From Chloranthus sessilifolius (taxonomy: Eukaryota; Streptophyta; Magnoliopsida; Chloranthales; Chloranthaceae), in the NCBI GenBank assembly GCA_021018995.1, contig CM037586.1:3384328-3448327 (forward strand): 64,000 bases of DNA, in the 5' to 3' direction. The first letter of the stretch is position 1. The number at the start of each line of letters is the position of its first letter. The notes beneath the pieces are model-generated. The model was given only the letters and a program-made list of their open reading frames with translations, was not told where the DNA came from and ran no database searches. Below, piece by piece: positions 10,790-21,030 of this stretch. The position numbers and the translations under genes were made by a program.

Positions 10790-11566
10790 CTATTCTATAA
10801 CTAAGTAAGGGTTATAGACCCGTGGAATTTCATTCCAATCTCTTAATTCAGGAGAAGGTCCCAATGCTAAAATTCAAACAAATCATAAAATAAAAATTAA
10901 ATAAATAGTTTGACGACACTTTATCAAACAAAAAAAATAAAAAATGCTAAATCTCCTCAAGACTGGCTAAAGTAAACATCTCATCTGCTGTCTCACTGTG
11001 GACTCCAAATTATTGGAATCTATCATTCCAAACTCAATATGCTCTTCCTAATTTTGGAGACCTTATCTTGATTCAGAATCTTCGTATGAGACCCTAACAA
11101 AATAATACAATTTATAATGAAAAACCTTTTAAAACCCAGAAATTAATACTACAAAATAAAAAAGAGGAAAAAACTAAAACCTCTCTCAAGTAAAAGTCTA
11201 ACCTCTCAAGAGCAATAAAAGAAAGAAAAAGCGGCTTGTAAGAAGAAATTCATAATATTACACTTTAAATGCATAACGTATGGATATCAACTACATTGAC
11301 CCCTTTGCTCCTCGTAGGTTGAAGAGATTGAACTTGTACTCAAATATGAGAGATCGGCATGACGGGCTCTAGGTTTACTACGGGACTGATAGAAAATGAC
11401 TCGTTGTGTTGGAGAGGAGAGAAGGTATAAAAGTAGGGTTTTATTTTAACTGAGAGAGAATGAGATCGTTTAAAAGAATGAGATTTAGGCGCCTATTATT
11501 TAAGGCTTATAATTGGAAACAAAATTTTCTTATTTGCAACTTGCAACTCCGCTCAGTATAGGCAGT

Positions 11567-11568
<2 letters not shown>
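10790..11568. other. Intergenic sequence
   Basis: No gene recognised. Ordinary AT-rich sequence up to the TA microsatellite. Confidence 0.4.

Positions 11569-11610
<42 letters not shown>
11569..11610. repeat. Microsatellite (TA)n
   Basis: Continuous TA dinucleotides that abut the left arm of a foldback element. Confidence 0.95.
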
Positions 11611-11613
<3 letters not shown>

Positions 11614-11902
11614 AAAGGTGTCCGTCCTCCATGAGAGGACGGTCACTGTCTTCCAAGCTTTCACGTGGAGCTTTACATGGCAGCCAAAATATTGTTTCGA
11701 TGCCACATAGAGCTCGGGTGCATTATTTAAATCATTTTGAAAACAAAAAGTTGAAAATTCATCTCAATCGTGTGTTTTTTGAACTTGAAATGTGAACCAA
11801 AGAAATCTTTCAAACTTTGACTTATGAGTTAAATTTTTTTTTTTTGAATTTTTTTTTATAAATATTGATCTAAACCATCCACCTGTGCTCCACGTGACAC
11901 CC

Positions 11903-14563
11903 TGTAATAGCCCGAAAAATTACGCTAAACTATGACCTCGGGATCCGTGCCCGATTGGTCACAAGTTTGACCAATTAGGAGATCGAGAGTTAGTATAGGA
12001 TGAAATGAACGGACGAGATGTGATAGTTTGAATTATTGCGTGGTGTGTGTTGTAAATATGAAGTCGCATACACCTATTGAGGTGCTTGTGCTCAACACAC
12101 AAACTAGGAGAGGGATAAAAGGGTTTAATAACCCTAAAATAGATGTTTGGTAGTTGAGAGAGAAGTAAAGAAGAGAGAGAGAGGAGTAAAGAGGGTGATT
12201 AAGCAAGGAGTTATTGTGGGTGATTGGAAGAAGGATTCAAGTATTAAAGAGGCTGATTCAACGCAAGGGATCCGCTAGAACAAAAGCTGGAAACCCTAGC
12301 CTTCCAACTGTTTGATAGAAATCAACTTGAGATCTATCCAAGGTAAATTTTTTTTGTAAATAAGATGCATAGATTATAGGGGTTAAGTTGTGGTTAAATG
12401 TGGGTTAAATCATAGGATAATGGCTTAGAAAAATAGAGGAAAAAGTATGGAAGAAGATTGGGAAGAAACGAATGAGAGGGTTGAATCTGACAATTTCGAT
12501 TAATCGAAATTGGGTTTCGATTAATCGAAATTGGCCAGGAAGTTGAAAGGTCAGAGGACCCCGATTTCGATTAATCGAATTGGATTTCGATTAATCGACT
12601 TTGGATTTCGATTAATCGATTTGGGGATCGATTAATCGACTGAGAACCTCCAGTGGACCCCAGGGATTTGAGGAAATGACTTAAGGAAAAATCGACTAAT
12701 CGAAATGGGATTTCGATTAATCGATTTTAGTTTTCGATTAATCGATTTGGAATCGATTAATCAACTTGTGAAACTTCATTTGTTGAATGAGAGTCTACCT
12801 TGCGAAATGAAGAATTTCGATTAATCGAAATTGGATTCGATTAATCGAATGAAAACTCGACTGTTCGAACAGTGAAATTACTTTGCGGAAAGAAGAATTT
12901 CGATTAATCAAATTGGATTATTAATCGAATGAAAACTCAATCGTTGATCGAGAATGGACTTTTTGAAAGGAGAATTTCGATTAATCGAAATTGCTTCGAT
13001 TAATCGATATTGACCTTCGATTAATCGATTTTGGAAATCGATTAATCGAATCAGATTCGATTAATCGATTTTGGAGTTCGATTAATCGACTGACATAAAT
13101 TATGTTGACTTTTGGTTTGACTTTAAGATTCTTGGAGGATCTTATACCTTCTTTATTGCATCCCTTGTGATGTGTTTTCACCTGTTATGTGGTACCATAG
13201 GTGGTACGTGTGGACTTGTGCACAAGGAGCCACGTGGGACCTTGATGCATTGATCAAATGAAGACTTGAGGTAGGGAACACCTTGAACATGTACCTTATT
13301 TTACAAGAGCATGTATGTAGTGATATAGAATTCAATTCAATTGTTATTTCTTAAGAAATTATGGAAAGTGTGTGTGTGTGACATTCATAAGAGTAATCAT
13401 AATGAGCCATCCCCAGGGGATGAAGAAGTAAAGAGATAAAAGCATCAGGTGTGATGCAAGTAAATGGATACATCCCAGGGATGTATCCAAGGATTGAATC
13501 ATGTTTGATAGGGCCTAACTGATATAAGATAGCACAATTACACGGTGAATAACTATATGTAAGGCACCGATATTTTTGTTATTTGAGGTTTGATAGGGTA
13601 CCCCACCGACGTGGCGGGATATCCACGACTGACACGACAGGATATCCGTAACCGATACGGCGGCGAAACCGTAGGCCAGTGCGGAGGCTTATCCGTACAT
13701 AGTAAGCACACCCCAGGGGTGTAGATTGTGACAAGTGAAACCCCGCCACCAATCCCCAGGGGAAAGGGGCTTGGGTACTATTGGTATTCCCAGGGAATAC
13801 AGTTAAAACTGTCTATATAGATGACGATGATGGGTATCTCGTCGGGGCTCGATGCTATATTGCTCGGAGATTACTTAAGTTGAAAGTTTAAGTTTTGCTT
13901 TAGGCCTTCTCAGCATCATTCATGAGTAAATGAAAATATAAGTAATCAACAGTAAAACGAAATGCTTTTTAACTGCTTCATTAACAAGCATAGATACATC
14001 ATGCATGGCATATCTTGGAATACATGTGAGTTATAATTTAGATGTTCAAACTGTATTTGTTCCCTATTGAGATAGGATGTAGCTCACCCTATAGACTATA
14101 CGTCGTAGGTCCACTATTAGCATTGCAGCGGCTTGAGGAGGCAATGACCGTGAGTCGGACCTTGCGACCGGTGACGAGTTGGAGCCACCTCCAGAGGACT
14201 TCTTCTAGAGGACTCTGTTGTGCCACTTTGAGGGATTTTTGGAGAGGTTTTGTACGGCTTGGTATGTCAAGCCTTGATTCTGTTTAAAATCATGTATATA
14301 AGGAGTCAGGATTTCTCTTTTGGGACGAACCATCCGTGATGATTGCTATCATCGATGGTTCGGATCGGTTCTCCATTCATGCAGAGGCATGAGGGTAGAA
14401 CTGTCTTTTGGGAAGTTAATCAATATAGATTTAAATTCCGCAATTTCATTTATAGTACTTTTGATGCTTGATATACCAGTGTTCCGTGCTTAGCTAAAGG
14501 GCACGATCAAGATGATCGTGCTGATGGCACGGGTTTCGGGGTGCCGAATTTCGGGCTGTCACA
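11903..14563 (+). repeat. Solo LTR, retrotransposon family A (2661 bp)
   Basis: Begins TGTAATAGCCCG, ends GGGCTGTCACA, and has a perfect 5-bp duplication CACCC (11898-11902, 14564-14568). It therefore arose by LTR-LTR recombination. It aligns along its length with the LTR at 25148-27476. Features in order: GA-rich leader near 12150-12190, about 20 copies of TCGATTAATCGA-type palindromes (12490-13090), a block of CACGACTGAC / GGATATCC motifs (13600-13680), the conserved site GACTATACGTCG (14095) and an acidic coding-like tail (14170-14208). Confidence 0.92.
12490..13095. repeat. Array of TCGATTAATCGA palindromes in LTR
   Basis: About 20 copies of TTCGATTAATCGA(A), each a perfect or one-off 12-16 bp palindrome, spaced 8 to 60 bp apart. 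The other family A LTRs here carry only about five or six. Confidence 0.9.
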
Positions 14564-14650
14564 CACCCAAACAGTGTTTTGAGTGCTCTATTTATATCTT
14601 GGAGGACCGTCATTGTCCTCCATTAAAAGACCTAACCGGCTCCCATATAT

Positions 14651-15071
14651 ATATAAAATTTACAAAAGTTGAGTGCAGACACTCGCCCAAACTTGGCTCC
14701 ATCCGTGGCACCATCAAAATACAACATATAACATCTTGCTACACCATTAAAAAGAGAGTGCATGTCATTGAAATCTTTATGCTACGGTAGATATATGGAT
14801 GGTGTAACGTTAAAATATAGAATTTAGAAAAAATATCCAAGAGAAAGTTTAGGGGTAATCTAACAAACGAGAAAATTAAACAATGCCATCTGAATTTGAA
14901 TTTATTAGGGCTTGGCTATTGGAAAACTTTAATCATCTATGTACAAAAATTAAAAATATACTAGTGGCAGGGGAAAAAGGCAATTATGACTATAACTGAT
15001 GGCTTTCAGATCTCCTAGCTTGAGTCATGAGGTTATGTTTCATCATTCGAGCTGTTATTAGGGTGAGCTTG
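14651..15071. other. Intergenic sequence
   Basis: No gene recognised. Confidence 0.4.
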
Positions 15072-15072
15072 T

Positions 15073-15136
<64 letters not shown>
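15072..15136. repeat. Microsatellite (CA)n(TA)n
   Basis: CA repeats to 15090 followed by TA repeats to 15136, bordering the next foldback element. Confidence 0.95.
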
Positions 15137-15140
<4 letters not shown>

Positions 15141-15164
15141 ATGGAAAATGCTCTTGGGTGTAAA

Positions 15165-16062
15165 AATATCTCTACGTCAATTGATATGGACGCGACACGT
15201 AACACCTTTTTGTGAAGTGATGGGTGACATAGGACCCATTTTACTAACTAGAGTTAAACTTTTAAAATATTTTAAAAGTTATATTCCTTTTCAACCGTTA
15301 GTCGTAACTTTTTTAGAAGTCTTTTTAAATTCTCTTTCTTTTTTCTCTCCTCTCTTTTTCTAAGAAAATGTCATACTTACTTTTTCAGGTATGAGCGCCC
15401 GCCGCCCGGTAACGAAGCGCTAGCACCTCTACAGAGAAGTGTCGGCGCCTCGTTTTAGGGGCGTTGGCGCTTCGTTTAGGGGTGCCGACACTTTGATTTT
15501 TTTTTTTTTTAAATTATTTTATTTATTTTAATGGAAGCGCTAGTGCCCCTAGAACGAAGTGCTGGTTTAGGGGCGCCGGTGCTTCGGATTTTCTTATATT
15601 TATTTTTTATATGGAAGCGACAATGCTTCGTTTTGGGGCGCCGACGCTTCGGACTTTTTTTTTTATTTCTTATTTTTTATTTTTTTATGGAAGCGTTAGC
15701 GCTCCTAAATGAAGCATCGATGCTTCGTTTTAGGAGTGCCGACGCTTCGATAAATTTTATTTTATTTTATTCAAAGCGTCGGCGCTTTGTTTCAAGGTGT
15801 TGGCACTTCGCTTCCCAAGGTGTTAGCGCTTCGCTATCGGGCGCCACTTTTTTTGAGTAAAATATGCATAAAAAAGTAAATCTGACATTTTTTTGAAAAA
15901 ATAGAAAAACGAAAAAAACTTTAAAAAAGTCAAGAATGACGGCTGAAAGAGTATTTAACTTTTAAAAGTGTAAATCTATTTAGCAAAGTGGGCTCCATGT
16001 CACCCATCACTTCCCAAAAAGGGTACTACGTGTCGCGTTCATATCAATTGGCGTAGAGATAT
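15165..16062. mobile_element. Long-TIR foldback element with GC-rich repeat core
   Basis: Two arms of roughly 160 bp are inverted copies: ATATCTCTACGTCAATTGAT at 15165 and its inverse ending at 16062, with GCGACACGTA and GAAGTGATGGGTGACAT shared. Between them (15390-15845) lies a degenerate GC-rich array of GAAGCGCTAGCGCC and GGCGCCGACGCTTCG units separated by T-rich spacers. No duplication was identified and the superfamily is unknown. TA microsatellites lie on both sides. Confidence 0.65.
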
Positions 16063-16106
16063 CTCCAATCCCGGATGCATATCCCCGGGCCTCATATATA
16101 TACAAG

Positions 16107-16308
16107 ATAATGATTCTCTCACTCGACTCATGAGATATAATCCCATAACTCGAGCTCCTATTGGTTGGTTGTCCCATCAATTGACTTTATATATATATAT
16201 ATATAAGGTAATGATTCCCTCACTCGAATTATGAGACATAATCCTATAACTCGAGCTCCTATTGGTTGGATGGTCGATGAGTTGACTTTGAATATATCTA
16301 TCTATCTA

Positions 16309-16387
<79 letters not shown>

Positions 16388-16545
16388 CCCTCACTCCAGT
16401 CATGAGACATAATCCCATAACTCAAGCTCCTATTGTTGAATGTCCTATCAGTTGACTTTTCAAAGCTCACTGATATAACATCCAGCCAATTGGAGCTCGA
16501 GTCATGAGATTATATCCCATGACTCAAGTCATATAATCATTTGCC

Positions 16546-16552
<7 letters not shown>
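16107..16552. mobile_element. TA-microsatellite-embedded foldback elements (three copies)
   Basis: Left-half copies at 16107-16188 and 16206-16295 and a full copy at 16385-16551 share AATGATTCCCTCACTC, ATGAGACATAATCC and CTCCTATTGGTTGG. The full copy folds back on itself around CAGTTGACTTTTCAAAGCTC. Every copy is bounded by TA repeats. A further full copy is at 53689-53862. Confidence 0.7.
16296..16384. repeat. Microsatellite (TCTA)n(TA)n
   Basis: TCTA units then an unbroken TA tract. Two more TA tracts lie at 16189-16205 and 16552-16608. Confidence 0.95.
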
Positions 16553-16612
<60 letters not shown>

Positions 16613-16630
16613 TTATTATTATTATTTTTT

Positions 16631-16745
16631 CACTACAAAAATAAGGTATTTTAGCGACAGTCAAAGCTGTTGCTACTGAAATAACAAAGTTTTTTATTAA
16701 TAGTGATAGTTTTGGCTCTCGCTAATTGTCTTATTTTCTGTAGTG
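16631..16745. mobile_element. CACTA-type MITE, copy 3
   Basis: A 115-bp element with ends CACTACAAAAATAAG and CTTATTTTCTGTAGTG, flanked by TTT on both sides. Confidence 0.8.
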
Positions 16746-16748
16746 TTT

Positions 16749-17763
16749 TCTTGATTTTTTTTTTCATTTGATGAGCTCTTTGCTTATCAAATAAATTATA
16801 ATTTGGGATTTTGATGGGTTCTTTCTTTCCCCAAGTGTCGGAGTCCTTTTTTATGTTATTTCACTTAGATGACTTCGATTGGGATTTGACACTGATCAGG
16901 GCCATTAATTATTTGTATGTGCAAGTAATGTTTCCTTTTTATAATCAAAACTAATATTTTAAAAAAAGGTTTTTGTGGTCTTCAATGTTAGGTAATGACT
17001 AGGTATCTAGGGTTAAATAAATAGAAAAAAAAAAAAACTTAAATCGGTAACTAAAATAACAAATTCTCGTTACCGTAAAATTATTTAGTCTATGCACTTG
17101 GTTGCACAAAATGACTCATGCAGCCGATCACATTTTCACATGTCACATGGCATGCTCAACCCAAACACAATTTCAGTTTTGGGTTGATCAATTATGGGAT
17201 ACCTGATTTCAAAATAGAAAAACCTTTTTTTGACTTTTCTAAAAAATTTGGTGCATTGATTTTATTAAACTTTGACCATATTCTTAATTGTGGTTATATA
17301 TTGGATCGTGCCCATATTTTTTTATGTAACACTTAATCGATCTTATTCAAGTTGTCAAGTCACCCGATCGATCTATATGATGGACATTACATGATAGCTA
17401 GACTAATGCGATTAATAGAGATTTTTCTAGACTCGGGTGTATAGTCCTAGGCCTCAATTATTATTAGATATTAATTATCTAGTTGATTGATGTGATATTT
17501 CTATAGAGAATATGGAGAGCGAAAGAGAGTTGTGTGAGGGGATCAAGAGAGAGTCTAAGGTTCGATTATGCCAAAAGACTCGGAAATAGAGTCCGGCGCT
17601 CAGAAAGTGATGATTCTTAGTCATTTCTGATCAATTTTGGCATTCGACAATACCAGTGGGAGCCACACCAATTCTACCTTTTTCTGAGTTAGGTCCACTT
17701 TTTCGTTTATGAGTAAATTAGTCAGAAAGAAGTAGATTATGAGTCAGTTGCAATATGCTGCCC
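16749..17763. other. Intergenic sequence
   Basis: No gene recognised. The 17118-17336 open frame has no family resemblance that I can see. Confidence 0.4.
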
Positions 17764-18046
17764 TTAGGGCATGTTCGGGTATTTTCCTAGTTATTTCAGG
17801 AAAGCTCAGATTCCTGACAACTCAGTTTCCTATAGATTCCTGACCAACTTAGATTTCTGGCTTTTCTCAGGTGTGCTATTTTAGGCCTAAAAAAAACTCC
17901 GATTCCTAAAATTTCACATAAACGAAAGATTTTATGTGTTCTTTTAATTATTCCAAGAAAATACATAATCGGTCTACTTTAGGGACATTGTATGATCATA
18001 GGAATGACGGTAGAGCATCTGATACCGTGCCGTATATATTTGAAGG

Positions 18047-18301
18047 TCATTTTTGGCTTATGCACGATCCATGAGATATTGAACACTTCCGTTGGTGCAA
18101 TTGTGCAAAATTGATTCCTCCAGCTACACTACTTTGTCTCCTATCATAATAACCTATTTCATTCAAAAATGACTTAATTAAAAAGCCAATTACAAAATTA
18201 AAAACGAGAATAGCACACATTAAAAGCCACATATAACCACAAAGATGATTACGAGGATGCGTCATCGTCACCCCCTCATCGGAAGAGTATGAGGTAGTCA
18301 T
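18047..18301 (-). CDS. Unknown 84-aa ORF, left arm of palindrome
   Basis: Starts MTTSYSSDEG and contains a hydrophobic segment around residues 22-44 (WLLMCAILVFNFVIGFLI), then a polar tail rich in Q, H and K. It is almost identical to the ORF in the opposite arm. It could be a fragment of an element-encoded protein, or open by chance. No function is proposed. Confidence 0.3.
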   Translation of the reverse strand: MTTSYSSDEGVTMTHPRNHLCGYMWLLMCAILVFNFVIGFLIKSFLNEIGYYDRRQSSVAGGINFAQLHQRKCSISHGSCISQK

Positions 18302-18706
18302 CGTATGTTAGAGATCTGATTGATTCGAGAAGAACATAACCCGATTTTTCGATTGTTAGATTCTACACCCCAAAACTGAAAATGATCGGAAACTCATTGA
18401 TTGATAAAATACATATTTTTAGGGTATTTTTCAAAAAAAAAATTCAATTTTTTATTTTTGATTTTTTCGGTTTACTCAACCTACTCCCTCGATTTTCGGT
18501 TTCAAGCCATCCAAACTCAAATCGAGCTGAATTGAGGTTCGGTTTGGTTTAGTTTGTGTTGGGTTTCGGTGCGGTTCTGTGCGGTTCCCTCGGTTCCCTC
18601 TAGAGCGTTTGATGTAGTCGGAGAATGAGCAGGACTCCAAATGGGTGCCTCCCATTCAACATCATTGCGATGATAACTCGGACGACGGGAGTAGCTCCCA
18701 CATACA

Positions 18707-18997
18707 TAAGATAGGGATGCAAGTTTTGAACCGAACACTGAAATCGAACCGAAAACCGAGGGAACTGAACAGCACTGAAACCCGACACAAACTGAACCAA
18801 ATCCCAATTCGGTTCAATTTCAGTTTGGATGGCTTGAAACCGAAAAATGAGGGAGTAGGTTGAGTAAATCGAAAAAACTGGGAAAAACTCGAAAAAATCG
18901 AAAAAATACCTTAAAAATAGGTATATTTTACCTAAATTGAACGGAACCGAACACCGAAAAAATCGAGTTCGGTTCGGTACACCGAACTTGCATCCCT
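18707..18997. repeat. Foldback repeat, GGGATGCAAG family, copy 1
   Basis: Ends AGGGATGCAAGTTTTGAACC and CCGAACTTGCATCCCT, with GGTTCGGTTCGGT-like runs inside. The same ends occur at 50432-50937. Confidence 0.6.
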
Positions 18998-19005
18998 AAC
19001 ATACG

Positions 19006-19260
19006 ATGACTACCTCATACTCTTCCGATGAGGGGGTGACGATGACGCATCCTCGTAATCATCTTTGTGGTTATATGTGGCTTTTAATGTGTGCTATTCT
19101 CGTTTTTAATTTTGTAATTGGCTTTTTAATTAAGTCATTTTTGAATGAAATAGGTTATTATGATAAGAGACAAAGTAGTGTAGCTGTAGGAATCAATTTT
19201 GCACAATTGCACCAACGGAAGTGTTCAATATCTCATGGATCATGCATAGGCCAAAAATGA
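19006..19260 (+). CDS. Unknown 84-aa ORF, right arm of palindrome
   Basis: Inverted duplicate of the ORF at 18047-18301, with substitutions such as R to K and G to V but the same length and no stops. Frame preservation in both copies may reflect recent duplication rather than selection. Confidence 0.3.
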   Translation: MTTSYSSDEGVTMTHPRNHLCGYMWLLMCAILVFNFVIGFLIKSFLNEIGYYDKRQSSVAVGINFAQLHQRKCSISHGSCIGQK

Positions 19261-19540
19261 CCTTCAAATATATACGGCATGGTATCGGATGCTCTATCGT
19301 CATTCCTACGGTTATACGATGTCCCTAAAGTAGACCGATTATGTGCTTTTCTGGAATAATTAAAAGAACACATGAAATCTTTCGTTTCTGTGAAATTTCA
19401 GGAATCAGAGCTTTTTTGAGGTTTAAAAGAATACACCTGAGAAAAGCCAAGAATCTGAGTTGGCCATGAATCTGTAGGAAACTGAGTTGTCAGGAATTTG
19501 AGCTTTCCTGGGATAACTGAGGAAATACCCGAACATCGCC

Positions 19541-19564
19541 TGAGAGAGAGAGAGAGAGAGAGAG
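19541..19564. repeat. Microsatellite (GA)n
   Basis: Short GA repeat immediately outside the Harbinger-like element. Confidence 0.9.
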
Positions 19565-20039
19565 TGAGGATGGAGAAGCACCGAATAAAAAAAAACTTTA
19601 ACAATCTACCGTTGCCAAAAAATCTTTAACAATCTACGGTTGTCGTGGTTGGGCTAACCTCTATCACGTCATTAACCTTTGTCGCTCAAGTCATGGGATG
19701 TAAGCTCATAACTTGGGTTGGGTGTCACATGGCACCCAAGTGGTTCAAATGCATAGCCCAACACTGCATTTGATCAATGCATATGCTGACGCCCTATATA
19801 TATACTAGTGAAAGGCATGTGCATTGCATGTGTCCTGTTATTTTCCTTATTTTTTTTTATGTAATCTATGAAATTTACAATCATCTTAAGAAAATCCTCA
19901 TATTTTTTAATGCAATCTAAGAAATTTGCTACCGTCTTAATAGAATCAACAAAAGAGATACCACTATCCTGGGAGGTGATTGGTTTTCGTTTTCAACCCC
20001 AGCTCTACCACCGATTAGATGAGTTACATCCACTTATAA
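19565..20039. other. Intergenic sequence
   Basis: No gene recognised. Near 19690 is a short stretch related to the TA-embedded foldback family (AAGTCATGGGATGTAAGCTC). Confidence 0.4.
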
Positions 20040-20225
20040 GCATGATCGTTTAGCTGGTACGCGTTCCAACGATGGATTGTCGCTTGGGAAATTTAGATTG
20101 ATCATAGATGTGTGCATATGACACAATGATAAATCAATCGTCAATGGTGTAAGATTAAAAGTGCGATTTTAATGGTGTAAGATCATTTAAGCACCATTTA
20201 AATGTCGGTCAAGAGTCATTATTCC
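20040..20225. repeat. Family 2 foldback, right-arm copy
   Basis: Contains GGTGTAAGATCATTTAAGCA and CATTTAAATGTCGGTCAAGA, the right end of the family seen at 56472-56900. The left arm is not recognised. Confidence 0.5.
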
Positions 20226-20245
20226 ATAAACTATTATCCCTAAAA

Positions 20246-20273
20246 TAGTTTTATTCCATTTATTTGGGGTTGG
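20246..20273. repeat. Left half of a 28-bp perfect inverted repeat flanking the copia element
   Basis: This 28-bp segment, beginning TAGTTTTATTCCA, has an exact inverted match at 36796-36823 beyond the 3' LTR. The copia element probably inserted between the arms of an older inverted-repeat element. Confidence 0.75.
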
Positions 20274-20335
20274 CTTATGAGTTTTATTTCCATTTTTTTT
20301 TCAACATTTGCCTTTTTGTAATCTTTCAATCCTTC

Positions 20336-20981
20336 TGTGAGAATTTTTGTCATCATCATGACTTAAAAAATCAGTGTTGTTCCTTAGGAAAATGGCCTTG
20401 CCAAGTAAATCTATTTGACAAATTGATTTGTCATTTTTGGACCCACGGTCGTCCGTAGGACACTCACGGATGTCCGTGAACACAGACGACCGTGACCCGA
20501 AATCCTATAACTTCTAGGAAGTTCAGACAGTTTGATAACTGATCCGAAAATCCTCTATTTTCAAGTTTCTGGTCCAAAATTTTTATCCTTGAGATTACTT
20601 ATCATTTTTTCATTTCAATCCTAAATTTCAATGATGAGTGTGTTTTCTCTAATCCTTGTTTGAGAGTGTACGGCTTGTAAAAGACAAGTGGACCTTCGTG
20701 AGAAACGACGGTTGTTGGAATTGTTCATTGTGGATAGAATGATGGTGAGAGGCTGTCATTGTTGGTGATAGGAGTGATAGGGCATATCATTCCAAAGAGG
20801 CACTGTAAGGTTATTAATTCATAGTGAATTTTTTCTTGGATCTGAGATAGATCCCGTGGTTTTTACCTGTGATGGGTTTTCCACGTTAAAAATTACTTGC
20901 GTTCATATTTTTGTTATGTGGTGATTGTGAGTAGTATTAAAGTGTTTAATTTTATAGATTATTATAAACTCCTAAATTTCA
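20336..20981 (+). repeat. copia 5' LTR
   Basis: 646 bp, TG…CA. Carries a palindromic patch (20447-20500) with GTCGTCCGTAGG and CACGGATGTCCGTG. It is closely similar to the LTR at 36052-36701. Confidence 0.95.
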
Positions 20982-20983
20982 AT

Positions 20984-20995
20984 TGGTATCAAAGC
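20984..20995 (+). other. copia primer-binding site (tRNA-iMet)
   Basis: TGGTATCAAAGC, one mismatch from TGGTATCAGAGC, two bases after the LTR end. Confidence 0.85.
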
Positions 20996-21030
20996 CTGGT
21001 CACTTGATAAATTTTAACAAATTAAGTGTT

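Larger units (their letters stand above)
11611..14650. mobile_element. Foldback element split by a solo LTR
   Basis: The left end (11615-11652: GTGTCCGTCCTCCATGAGAG and on to CTTCCAAG) is the inverted counterpart of the right end (14600-14638: CTTGGAGGACCGTCATTGTC and on). A TA microsatellite borders the left end and a short one (14646) the right. The family A solo LTR (11903-14563) is inserted inside, so this element is older. A related fragment lies at 57858-57895. Confidence 0.55.
17767..19540. mobile_element. PIF/Harbinger-like giant foldback element
   Basis: A 1774-bp imperfect palindrome. The termini read GGGCATGTTCGGG on the left and GGCGATGTTCGGG on the right when inverted, next to TTA (17764-17766) and TGA (19541-19543). 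This fits the PIF/Harbinger 3-bp TTA target. The arms stay similar for more than 500 bp from each end. Each arm holds the same 84-codon open frame (18301-18047 minus; 19006-19260 plus), differing at only a few residues, with a hydrophobic stretch after MTHPRNHLCGY. I do not recognise that protein. A GGGATGCAAG foldback (18707-18997) occupies part of the centre. No transposase domain is visible. Confidence 0.75.

Noticed and set aside
12490-13095. CRISPR-like regularly repeated short palindromes
   Set aside because: Spacing is irregular, the spacers are not unique spacers, and the array lies inside a plant LTR with target duplications.
14990-15215. Open frames rich in Tyr-Ile repeats, also at 4191-4391, 11565-11795, 16231-16455 and 53891-54109
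   Set aside because: Translations of TA microsatellites.
15531-15860. 109-codon plus-strand open frame
   Set aside because: It is the GC-rich minisatellite core of the foldback element read in one frame, low complexity and not protein-like.
18517-18807. Open frames over GGTTCGGTTCGG runs
   Set aside because: Translations of low-complexity foldback repeat.
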